Positions 1 to 5,434 of a DNA stretch of 7,076 nucleotides are shown here, piece after piece. Numbering within the stretch: the first letter of the stretch is position 1; each line of letters starts with the position of its first letter. Made by a program: the position numbers and the translations under genes. The notes under the pieces were generated by a model, which was given only the letters and a program-made list of their open reading frames with translations, made no database searches and was not told the DNA's origin. The stretch is from Candidatus Omnitrophota bacterium (GTDB lineage: Bacteria > Omnitrophota > Gorgyraeia > Velamenicoccales > Velamenicoccaceae): NCBI GenBank assembly GCA_028717105.1, contig JAQUOM010000081.1, forward strand, positions 1 to 7,076. Reading direction: 5' to 3'.

Positions 1-8
1 AAAACAAA

Positions 9-19
9 CCCCCTCCTTT
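9..19 (-). promoter_or_regulatory. Probable ribosome binding site of an off-window gene
   Basis: On the minus strand this reads AAAGGAGGGGG, a strong Shine-Dalgarno match. It lies 8 to 11 bases from the window edge, the right distance for a start codon just beyond position 1. It sits downstream of the porin terminator, so it would belong to an independent minus-strand gene. The start codon itself is not visible, so this is a prediction. Confidence 0.45.
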
Positions 20-76
20 CATAACCCATTCTGATTGAAATCGGGCTTGAATCAAGGGGTCTCTGGTAAGAAGAGG

Positions 77-111
77 CAAAAAAGAACCCCCGGGTTTCCC
101 CGGGGGTTCTT
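77..111 (-). terminator. Rho-independent terminator after the porin gene
   Basis: A perfect 13-bp stem (82-94 with 99-111) encloses a 4-base loop. The GC-rich core is a run of C then G. On the minus strand it is followed directly by a run of T (complement of the A tract at 78-83). It lies about 25 bases past the porin stop codon, in the correct orientation to end the porin transcript. This is a textbook intrinsic terminator. Confidence 0.93.
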
Positions 112-136
112 GTAGAACAACGCTGCAACTTCTAGA

Positions 137-1594
137 TTAGAAGCTGACTTTGCAGGAAGCGATGGCTTCTGTAGCTGTCTCTCTGGCTTTTTCGCCGTCA
201 TTCGACTTATCGAAGGCTCTGCCAGGCATAAACCAGCCAGCAAGCAAACCGAACTGAACGTCTTCCGTATAGTTGTACACGATGTTGACGTCAACTTCGT
301 GTCCAAGTTCTCTATCGCCGGCCAAGAACGACATACCATCTGCATCGTAATCGTTCATGATCATTTCACCGGTGATCGAGCTCGCCTTTGCCATCATCAA
401 ATACACATAGTCCAGCTGGACCCACACATCTTCGACAGGAGACATTTTCGCCATCAAATCGAAGTTATGGGCATTGGACTGCGGGAAAAGCGCATTGATG
501 ATGTGACCGTTGATCTGGTTTTCGAACATCGGGTCCCATGCATGGAACGTCTTGCCTGCATTGGCACTTAAACCCGAGCTGTCTCTGTTCGCATCACCGG
601 AGAAGTAGGAATAGATCAAACCGAAGGTCGGTTCATACTTCCAACCCGGAGTGGCCATAACCACGGTCTGGGCTGCCCAGGCGCTGCGATCTCTTTCAAC
701 GATAGCACCCGTTCCTACTGATGTAGCGGGGCTGAGTTTGGTACCGAACTGATAGGCAATTTCCTGCTGAATGTTCAACTTGCTGTTCGGCATGGTGCTG
801 ATGCGGCCACCGATCGTGTGCACGCTGTCAAGCTTGTCAGCAGCGGCACTGCCGAGGTATTTGGCGCTGGAATCGTCTTTTGACCAGAAATAACCTTCTG
901 CCAGGGTGTTCCACTTATCGGAGAACTGATAGCCGGCATTGATACCATAAAGGTTAATCCAATCGTTTGTTTCACTGCCCGTGATGTTCTCGTGATCGAT
1001 CAGGGCATACACCACATCAATGACCAGCGGATCGTAATTCAAGGTCGCTCTGATGGAATCGAACGCCTTACGATACGCCAGGTCGCCATTGACTGAACCA
1101 TAACCCGAAGCTTCAATGTAATTCGTGGTCTGGTTCGTACCTATGCCTCCGGAAACGGCATTGCGATTCGGATTGCCAACGCCATCACCGATGATCATGT
1201 CGTTACCAAAGTGCAATTCCTGACGACCGATCGTGAAAGACAAAGGAGAATATAGGAACTCCTTCAATGTCACATAAGCCAGGTCCAGATCGATATCCGA
1301 ATTGGCGCTATCGTTCTCTTCCCAGTTTCTCTCATTGATCAGCCTGATTGTGGCGCCCACGTTATCCGTGAGGTCTGCATCCACTCTCAAACGGACAACA
1401 CTGTTGAACACATTGATAGCATCCTTGTTATCTTCCGCATCCGTCCCGCCCTTGGTCAAATCAAAATTATTACGGGCGATATAGCGCGCAAGGATGTCAC
1501 CGCTCACCTTGATATTCTGCACGGCAGCGAAAGCCGGAACCGCTGCAGCGAAAACGAAGAGCGCGCAGAACAAAATCACTAAGCGCTTACTCAT
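137..1594 (-). CDS. Outer-membrane porin, alginate-export (AlgE-like) family
   Basis: Predicted 485-residue outer-membrane beta-barrel. The N-terminus MSKRLVILFCALFVFAAAVPAFA is a signal peptide (basic start, hydrophobic core, small residues before an AFA|AVQ cleavage site). The mature part alternates polar and hydrophobic strands rich in aromatic residues, with Asp/Asn/Gly-rich loops, and ends in a terminal Phe (KVSF), the usual barrel-assembly signature. Segments such as GRQELHFGNDMIIGD and the HNFDLMAKMSPVEDVWVQLDY region resemble alginate-export proteins, so it probably passes anionic or sugar-like solutes; the true substrate cannot be read. The start at 1594 is chosen because AGGAGG (1605-1600) stands 5 bases upstream; an in-frame ATG at 1612 precedes that site and would spoil the signal peptide. 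It is monocistronic, with its own leader and an intrinsic terminator. Family assignment is by pattern recognition. Confidence 0.85.
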   Translation of the reverse strand: MSKRLVILFCALFVFAAAVPAFAAVQNIKVSGDILARYIARNNFDLTKGGTDAEDNKDAINVFNSVVRLRVDADLTDNVGATIRLINERNWEENDSANSDIDLDLAYVTLKEFLYSPLSFTIGRQELHFGNDMIIGDGVGNPNRNAVSGGIGTNQTTNYIEASGYGSVNGDLAYRKAFDSIRATLNYDPLVIDVVYALIDHENITGSETNDWINLYGINAGYQFSDKWNTLAEGYFWSKDDSSAKYLGSAAADKLDSVHTIGGRISTMPNSKLNIQQEIAYQFGTKLSPATSVGTGAIVERDRSAWAAQTVVMATPGWKYEPTFGLIYSYFSGDANRDSSGLSANAGKTFHAWDPMFENQINGHIINALFPQSNAHNFDLMAKMSPVEDVWVQLDYVYLMMAKASSITGEMIMNDYDADGMSFLAGDRELGHEVDVNIVYNYTEDVQFGLLAGWFMPGRAFDKSNDGEKARETATEAIASCKVSF

Positions 1595-1599
1595 CTTTT

Positions 1600-1605
1600 C
1601 CTCCT
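1600..1605 (-). promoter_or_regulatory. Shine-Dalgarno site fixing the porin start
   Basis: AGGAGG on the minus strand, 5 bases before the ATG at 1594. It lies inside the alternative reading that begins at the ATG at 1612, and so argues against that upstream start. Confidence 0.85.
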
Positions 1606-1686
1606 TTAGCATTTTTAATATATATGGACTAGGAACTTTGCTACTGCTTGCCTAGGAGTTACCATCTATAGTTATATCGCCATCGT

Positions 1687-1797
1687 GTTGACAACCTCCG
1701 GCTCGCTTAAATCCACCCCCTTTCGCGCCTGATTAAAGTTGTCTTTGGCGGTATAGCCTTTGATTATAAATATCATATATTGCAACGGGTTGTCAAC
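1687..1797. repeat. Pair of inverted 9-mers GTTGNCAAC upstream of the porin
   Basis: GTTGACAAC at 1687-1695 and GTTGTCAAC at 1789-1797 are exact reverse complements. Each is also self-complementary except for its middle base. Their centres are 102 bp apart, close to a whole number of DNA turns. The upstream one overlaps the candidate -35 box. The sequence is directly visible; an operator role is inference. The rest of 1613-1895 shows no gene. Confidence 0.4.
1763..1796 (-). promoter_or_regulatory. Candidate sigma-70 promoter of the porin gene
   Basis: On the minus strand a perfect -35 hexamer TTGACA (1796-1791) is followed by an AT-rich stretch. At 16-17 bases spacing the -10 candidates are GATATT or ATATTT, neither perfect. 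A perfect TATAAT (1768-1763) is present but 22 bases away, too far for a normal spacer. The promoter would leave a leader of about 170 bases before the porin ATG. The -35 hexamer is embedded in the 9-mer GTTGTCAAC, which recurs in inverted form at 1687-1695. Prediction only. Confidence 0.45.
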
Positions 1798-1895
1798 AGA
1801 TTTTTTCTTAAAATAGGCGGGGGCGGCAGAGGTGGTTAAATTTTACTATTTGTCGACGGAAAAAGGCAAAAGAAAACGCTTCCTTCCGCAGGGAA

Positions 1896-2540
1896 CTAAA
1901 GAATTTTTTGGACCAGGGATTCCATATCCCTTTGAATATCAGTCAATTGGGCCTGGGTCAAGCCTGCCCCCAACCCCACGCTCATGAGCTCATCCCTGCG
2001 AAGGATATCACCAGGTGCATGCGCATCAGAGTTAATACACATTTTTGCGCCGTATTTGACGGCCATCTGGGCCACCAGGCCGTTCGTCAAACAATGCCCT
2101 TTTCTGGCGCTTAACTCAAGGCTGACGCCTTTTCTGGCAGCCAGTTCAGCCTCTTCTGCCCTGATCAAGCCCGGATGGGACACCAGGTCCACACCGGCCT
2201 CTATGGCCGCGCGGAGCGTTCCCGGCAAAACAGGCTCAACCAGCGTTTCACCGTGGGCAACGACCCACCGGATGCCGTTCTTGCGGGCAAAACTCACGGC
2301 TTCAGGGAATTGCTCCAACGGAAGATGCGTCAACTCCAGGCCCGGAATGACCCGGATCCTGCCAACCGGCCAGTGATGGCAAAATTCAACGATGGCCGCT
2401 GTCACACTCTTGAGATTGGAAAGATCCACGTGGTCAGTGATCGCAATGGCCTTATACCCCTTCTCTTCATAGCGCCTGGCTAATTCTGCAGGCAGAAGCT
2501 CGCCATCGCTCAACAAAGAATGCATGTGCAGGTCAAACAT
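1896..2540 (-). CDS. PHP-domain metal-dependent phosphoesterase (histidinol-phosphatase-like)
   Basis: A complete 214-residue PHP domain, a compact TIM-barrel-like fold that binds two or three metal ions and hydrolyses phosphate esters. The visible metal-site motifs, in family order, are DLHMHS (His5, His7), ITDHVD (Asp36, His37), PGLELTH (Glu69), VVAHGE (His96), VSHPG (His122) and NSDAH (Asp172, His174). All expected ligands are present, so it should be active. The size suits stand-alone YcdX/HisK-like phosphatases rather than the polymerase-attached PHP. The substrate cannot be told: histidinol phosphate is possible, but no histidine-synthesis genes are nearby. The start at 2540 has GGAG six bases upstream on the minus strand. 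There is no signal peptide, so it is cytoplasmic. It reads toward the porin but is separated from it by about 300 bp containing a promoter candidate, so the two are probably separate units. Confidence 0.88.
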   Translation of the reverse strand: MFDLHMHSLLSDGELLPAELARRYEEKGYKAIAITDHVDLSNLKSVTAAIVEFCHHWPVGRIRVIPGLELTHLPLEQFPEAVSFARKNGIRWVVAHGETLVEPVLPGTLRAAIEAGVDLVSHPGLIRAEEAELAARKGVSLELSARKGHCLTNGLVAQMAVKYGAKMCINSDAHAPGDILRRDELMSVGLGAGLTQAQLTDIQRDMESLVQKIL

Positions 2541-2574
2541 ATATCGCTCCGCTTTCGCTGCGCTCGATTGATTA

Positions 2575-2607
2575 CACAGATTAAAATACCAGATGGCACA
2601 GATTAAA
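2575..2607. repeat. Short direct repeat CACAGATTAAA
   Basis: CACAGATTAAA occurs at 2575-2585 and again at 2597-2607, a 22-base period. It lies just upstream of the PHP gene in the stretch 2541-2627, which otherwise shows no gene and no convincing promoter. Confidence 0.6.
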
Positions 2608-2627
2608 GCTTGTCATCGTGTTTCCAG

Positions 2628-2692
2628 GTTCTCGCCTTGCCCTTGGCTATCAACTATGAGCCATAAACCAATAAGTGCCCCCGGCAAGGCTC
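2628..2692 (-). repeat. 65-bp direct repeat, distal copy, carrying a tRNA 3'-end fragment
   Basis: Identical over 65 bases to 2825-2889. On the minus strand, 2692-2676 reproduces the last 17 nt of tRNA-Arg (the 3' acceptor strand, discriminator base and most of the 3' side of the T arm), and 2675-2628 reproduces the tRNA trailer. The rest of the tRNA is missing, so this is a tRNA remnant and not a gene. The boundaries were checked base by base: the copies differ at 2627/2824 and at 2693/2890. Confidence 0.93.
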
Positions 2693-2824
2693 CGTCCGCC
2701 GAAGGCGGACTAGAACTTTCGCTCGGCTGCCGCCTCGCTCTCCATAGGGGCTTGCGCCCCTCTGGCGCTCACTTCGTTCGCTGTCACCCCGAAAGCGCGG
2801 GGACGATCTCCCCGCTCCCCTTAA
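2693..2824. other. 132-bp hairpin-dense insert between the direct repeats
   Basis: The segment contains three perfect inverted repeats: 2694-2710 (7-bp stem, GAA loop), 2746-2761 (6-bp stem, TTGC loop) and 2797-2815 (7-bp stem, 5-base loop). Between them lies low-complexity DNA such as GCTCACTTCGTTCGC. Long open frames run through it on both strands, but they read into the repeats and the tRNA and encode low-complexity Arg/Ser/Gly-rich peptides, so it is treated as non-coding. Its position between two tRNA-end repeats suggests an insertion or the remnant of one. Confidence 0.7.
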
Positions 2825-2889
2825 GTTCTCGCCTTGCCCTTGGCTATCAACTATGAGCCATAAACCAATAAGTGCCCCCGGCAAGGCTC
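2825..2889 (-). repeat. 65-bp direct repeat, copy joined to the intact tRNA
   Basis: Exact partner of 2628-2692. Bases 2873-2889 are the 3' end of the intact tRNA-Arg gene and 2825-2872 are its trailer. The layout (tRNA, trailer, insert, then a second tRNA 3' end with trailer) matches what site-specific integration into a tRNA 3' end leaves, although the insert is far too short to encode an integrase. Confidence 0.93.
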
Positions 2890-2946
2890 GAACTTGCCAC
2901 ACCAGGTTTAGGAAACCTGTGCTCTATCCAGATGAGCTACGGGGGC
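2873..2946 (-). tRNA. tRNA-Arg (anticodon CCT)
   Basis: A complete 74-nt cloverleaf on the minus strand. The acceptor stem GCCCCCG/CGGGGGC is perfect over 7 bp. The D arm is GCTC/GAGC with a loop holding the GG pair, and an A after it fits the A20 identity base of arginine tRNAs. The anticodon stem CAGGT/ACCTG encloses loop TTCCTAA with anticodon CCT, which reads AGG. The variable loop is 5 nt. The T arm GCAAG/CTTGC has loop TTCGAGC. The discriminator base is A. No CCA is encoded: the next bases are CTT, so CCA must be added after transcription. It lies alone between apt and the repeat cluster. Confidence 0.96.
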
Positions 2947-2954
2947 GAAACAAA

Positions 2955-3020
2955 CCATCAAGCAGACAAGTCGTCAAGCAAACAAGAAATATAAAACTTG
3001 TGATCTTGCCATCTTGTATC
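2955..3020. repeat. Opposed 8-bp repeat array downstream of apt
   Basis: On the plus strand four consecutive octamers end in CAAG (CCATCAAG, CAGACAAG, TCGTCAAG, CAAACAAG; 2955-2986). Next comes a 10-base AT-only centre (2987-2996), then three octamers beginning with CTTG (CTTGTGAT, CTTGCCAT, CTTGTATC; 2997-3020). The period is exactly 8 and orientation flips at the centre, giving an imperfect palindrome with 4-bp stems alternating with loops. It is non-coding; its function is unknown. Confidence 0.75.
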
Positions 3021-3032
3021 TTATCGCCTGAA

Positions 3033-3109
3033 GTTGTCGTCTTGTTAGCTCGACGGCCTGCCGGCTTCGCCGACCATGATGACGGCTTGCCGGCTTGACA
3101 GCTTGACGG
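3033..3109. repeat. 8-bp CTTG-type repeat array at the 3' end of apt
   Basis: The octamer pattern continues here: GTTGTCGT (3033), CTTGTTAG (3041), CTCGACGG (3049), CCTGCCGG (3057) and CTTCGCCG (3065). After a 13-base break come CTTGCCGG (3086), CTTGACAG (3094) and CTTGACGG (3102). The array ends 4 bases from the apt stop codon. A small hairpin (GTCGGC-GAA-GCCGGC on the minus strand, about 3060-3074) is embedded and may end or stabilise the apt transcript, but no T tract follows, so it is not called a terminator. Confidence 0.65.
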
Positions 3110-3113
3110 CCTT

Positions 3114-3629
3114 TCAATATCGTATCAGCGAATACACCGGATAATCCTTGAGTTTTTTCCTTCCGCTCAGATCACAGAGCTCGATCAGGAAAATGATGCC
3201 GGTGATCTTTGACTTCAATTGGTTCGCCATGGAGCACACAGCCGCAGCCGTCCCTCCCGTAGCCAATAAATCGTCAACGATCAGGATTTTCGTTCCCGGT
3301 TTCATGGCGTCTTTGTGCATATAGAGAGAATCTGTGCCGTATTCCAAAGCATAATCAGCGGAGATTGTCTCGGCAGGCAGCTTCCCCTTTTTGCGTACCG
3401 GGATAAATCCTGCCCCAAGCTTATAGGCCAGGGCAGCCCCAAAAATGAAACCGCGCGACTCCACCGAAACAACATAATCGATCTTCTTGCCCTTGGCCAT
3501 CCGGGCCAACCCGTCAATGGCCTTCTTAAAAGCGGCCTTGTCCCTCAGGAGCGTCGTGATGTCGTAAAACAAGATGCCCTGCTTCGGAAAATCAGGGATA
3601 CTGCGAATGTAGGATGCAAGCGGCTTCAT
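3114..3629 (-). CDS. apt: Adenine phosphoribosyltransferase
   Basis: A complete 171-residue enzyme of purine salvage: adenine + PRPP to AMP + diphosphate, cytoplasmic, usually dimeric. The visible motifs, in order, are IPDFPKQGILFYDIT (11-25, hood and substrate region), ESRGFIFGAALAYKL (57-71), the flexible-loop part VRKKGKLPAET (78-88), LEYGTDSL with Glu96 as the likely catalytic residue, and the PRPP-binding loop ILIVDDLLATGGT (115-127, Asp119-Asp120). Length is normal for bacterial APRT. The start at 3629 has GGAGG 7 bases upstream on the minus strand. It lies 116 bp downstream of the LacI-like gene and could be on the same transcript, as no terminator with a T tract is seen between them. 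Octamer repeats begin 4 bases past its stop codon. Confidence 0.96.
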   Translation of the reverse strand: MKPLASYIRSIPDFPKQGILFYDITTLLRDKAAFKKAIDGLARMAKGKKIDYVVSVESRGFIFGAALAYKLGAGFIPVRKKGKLPAETISADYALEYGTDSLYMHKDAMKPGTKILIVDDLLATGGTAAAVCSMANQLKSKITGIIFLIELCDLSGRKKLKDYPVYSLIRY

Positions 3630-3657
3630 CTGATAACCTCCGACTTGAAATAACCAG

Positions 3658-3740
3658 CTTGACCGGCTGCCTCCGGCCGCCGGCTACTCCTTGCTGGTCT
3701 GGTTTTAGCCGGAAGCAAGAAGCCGGGAGCCAAAAGCCCC
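3658..3740. repeat. Octamer/heptamer repeat array between apt and the LacI-like gene
   Basis: CTTG-headed units stand at 3658 and 3690 (four octamers apart) with GC-rich degenerate units between them. From 3708 the period changes to 7: GCCGGAA, GCAAGAA, GCCGGGA, GCCAAAA, GCC. TTTTAGC at 3704-3710 runs into the first unit in opposed orientation. On the minus strand the array begins 5 bases after the LacI-like stop codon. There is no gene and no convincing promoter or terminator. Confidence 0.6.
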
Positions 3741-3745
3741 ATAGG

Positions 3746-4597
3746 TTACTGTTTATTCAACACCAGCGTCGATTCCCTCTTGACAAGCCTGGTCGGCAGG
3801 ACGACCTTGATCGGCTGCTTTTCGCGCTCTGTCACGATCTGGTTGAGCTTTTCAAGCGCCAGTCTGCCCATTTCAACGATCGGCTGCGATACTGTCGTAA
3901 GGCGGACCTGGCTATAACCTGCCACGGGGTTGTCGTCAAAACCCACCAGGGAAAGGTCCCAGGGAATCCTTAATCCCTCGGCGCGGGCTTCATCGATGAC
4001 TTCCAGCGCCATGACGTCGCTGGCCGCAAAGATAGCCGTCGGACGGTCATCTAAATTCAACAGCGCCTTGGCCGCCGCCCTGGCGGGCGTCCTTAAGAAA
4101 AATCCTTCCTGGATATAGTGCCGGGGCACTGTCAGGCCGTATTTCGCCATGGCCTGCCGGTAGCCTTCCAGGCGCGCCTCACCGGCCTGTGTATTCAGAT
4201 CGCCCGCGATCGTGGCGATCTTCGTATGGCCGAGCTTGACGAGATATTCCACGACATCCATCGCCGCCTTGCGGTTGTCGATCGCGATGCAGTTGATATC
4301 CTCGCTGAAATAATTGTTCATGACGATACAGGGCGCGCCCGTCTTCATGTATTCGAGCAGTTTTTTCTTGTCGCCGTCGATATCCGCGAAAATCACGCCC
4401 TTGACATACCCCGCGTGGAAAGACTCGCTATTGACCCAGTCGGCATGCTTCTGGCGTTCCGTAATGTGGATAAGGATATCAGCTTTCAGGCGGCTTGCCG
4501 CGGCCGTAACGCCTTTGATGACCTCGGAAGCGAAAAAGGAATGGAAGACATCTTCAAATCTGGGGATGACCAATGTATAAAATTTCGAATCAGACAT
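3746..4597 (-). CDS. LacI-type effector-binding protein lacking the DNA-binding domain
   Basis: A 283-residue protein matching the periplasmic-binding-like core of LacI/PurR regulators. It opens directly with the first core strand (FYTLVIPRFEDVFHSFFASEV), has LVKLGHTKIATIAGD (119-133), EARLEGY with Arg142 at the place of the PurR ligand-contact Arg, IFAASDVMAL (Asp194), LSLVGFDDNP (Asp221), LTTVSQP (233-239) and the usual C-terminal RLVKRESTL. The roughly 60-residue N-terminal helix-turn-helix and hinge of normal members (about 330-340 residues) are absent. Upstream DNA in this frame encodes no such domain, because it is the end of the sigma gene. There is no signal peptide, so it is cytoplasmic. 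The ATG at 4597 follows the sigma TAA by one base; GGAGG stands 12 bases upstream, inside the last sigma codons, so translation is probably coupled. Ligand unknown, likely a sugar or purine-like molecule. A role as partner of the sigma factor is inference. Confidence 0.88.
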   Translation of the reverse strand: MSDSKFYTLVIPRFEDVFHSFFASEVIKGVTAAASRLKADILIHITERQKHADWVNSESFHAGYVKGVIFADIDGDKKKLLEYMKTGAPCIVMNNYFSEDINCIAIDNRKAAMDVVEYLVKLGHTKIATIAGDLNTQAGEARLEGYRQAMAKYGLTVPRHYIQEGFFLRTPARAAAKALLNLDDRPTAIFAASDVMALEVIDEARAEGLRIPWDLSLVGFDDNPVAGYSQVRLTTVSQPIVEMGRLALEKLNQIVTEREKQPIKVVLPTRLVKRESTLVLNKQ

Positions 4598-4598
4598 C

Positions 4599-5417
4599 TT
4601 AAAGTTTGGCCTCCTTATCCTGTTCGACGACGAATTTCTTGAGTTTTTTCAAAGCGTTCTCTTCGATCTGGCGGATACGCTCGCGCGAAACTCCCAGTTT
4701 TTTGGAGACCTCGGCCAGCGTATATATCTTGCCGTCTTTAAGGCCGAAACGCAGATCCAGGATATCGCGCTCGCGTTCGTTGACCACGCCCAAAAGGCCG
4801 CTCAAGCGTTCTTTATTGAAGAACTGGTCGATCTCTTTTTCCGGGGTGATGCTCGTCTTGTCTTCAATGAGATCGATGATCTCATTGCCGCCTTCTTCGT
4901 CGATCGGCGCGTCCAACGACGACGTCTTGTTGACGTAGCCGCGTATCTTGCAGATTTTCTCAGACGTCGTGCGCATGGCACGCGCGATCTCGGCGTCTGT
5001 CGGGACACGCCTGAGCTTTCCCATCAGGCGCTCATTGGTCTTTTTGTACTTGGCCAACAGCTCGTTGACATAGACCGGAATACGGATGGTGCGCGACTGG
5101 TCGAAGACGGAACGCGTGATGCTCTGCTTGATCCACCACGCCGCGTATGTCGAAAAACGGAACCCTTTGTTCGGGTTGAATTTCTCGACCGCCTTCATGA
5201 GGCCGACGTTTCCCTCTTCGATCAAATCCATCAAAGGGATCCCCAGATACATATATCTCTTGGCGATATTGATGACCAGCCGCAGGTTCGAGCGGATCAT
5301 GTGGTCGCGGGCTTCAATGTCCCCCCGGTGCGCCTTTCTGGACAAATCCACCTCTTCCTTGGCCGTCAACAAGGGGATCTTGCGCACTTCTTTGATGTAG
5401 GATTTTATATTTTCCAT
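4599..5417 (-). CDS. RNA polymerase sigma-70 factor, short RpoD/RpoS-like
   Basis: A 272-residue sigma factor that directs RNA polymerase to promoters. Region 1.2 is at about 3-35, and region 2.1-2.2 includes DLIEEGNVGLMKAVEKF (64-80). Regions 2.3-2.4 (86-117) carry the melting aromatics Trp94-Trp95 and -10 contact residues Gln98 and Thr101, as in primary sigmas. Region 3 follows, then region 4.1-4.2 with the helix-turn-helix YTLAEVSKKLGVSRERIRQIEENALKKL (about 232-259). Region 1.1 and the non-conserved domain are absent, so this is a short group 1/2-type factor. Its -10 preference should be near the housekeeping consensus. There is no Shine-Dalgarno before the ATG at 5417, and no other in-frame ATG up to the stop at about 5446. 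It lies 93 bp after ppdK, across an octamer array, and is followed one base later by the LacI-like gene. Confidence 0.95.
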   Translation of the reverse strand: MENIKSYIKEVRKIPLLTAKEEVDLSRKAHRGDIEARDHMIRSNLRLVINIAKRYMYLGIPLMDLIEEGNVGLMKAVEKFNPNKGFRFSTYAAWWIKQSITRSVFDQSRTIRIPVYVNELLAKYKKTNERLMGKLRRVPTDAEIARAMRTTSEKICKIRGYVNKTSSLDAPIDEEGGNEIIDLIEDKTSITPEKEIDQFFNKERLSGLLGVVNERERDILDLRFGLKDGKIYTLAEVSKKLGVSRERIRQIEENALKKLKKFVVEQDKEAKL

Positions 5418-5434
5418 AAAAAACGGTGTTAGGG

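Noticed and set aside
1595..1612. Upstream in-frame ATG for the porin (adds MLKEEK)
   Set aside because: The AGGAGG ribosome site lies inside this extension, and the extension would add acidic residues before an otherwise canonical signal peptide.
1629..1655. CTAGG/CCTAG inverted repeat in the porin leader as a riboswitch or operator
   Set aside because: Only 5 bp with a 17-base loop, no further structure, and no match to a known riboswitch pattern by eye.
2654..2902. Minus-strand open frame of 82 codons, and a plus-strand frame of 87 codons at 2593-2856
   Set aside because: Both run through the direct repeats and hairpins, one overlaps the tRNA 3' end, and the peptides are low-complexity Arg/Ser/Gly-rich. 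Parts of the repeat appear at both ends of the reading frame. They are repeat translation, not genes.
2955..3109. CRISPR array
   Set aside because: Units are 8 bases with no conserved long repeat and no spacers of fixed length, and no cas gene is present.
3746..4597. LacI-like gene as a secreted sugar-binding protein
   Set aside because: No signal peptide or lipobox precedes the core, and the C-terminus (RLVKREST) and central motifs are those of LacI/PurR regulators rather than ABC binding proteins. No transporter genes are near.
4118..4642. Long plus-strand open frame of 174 codons opposite the LacI-like gene
   Set aside because: It is antisense to a clear LacI-family core and the end of the sigma gene, shows no recognisable domain, and has no supporting start signals.
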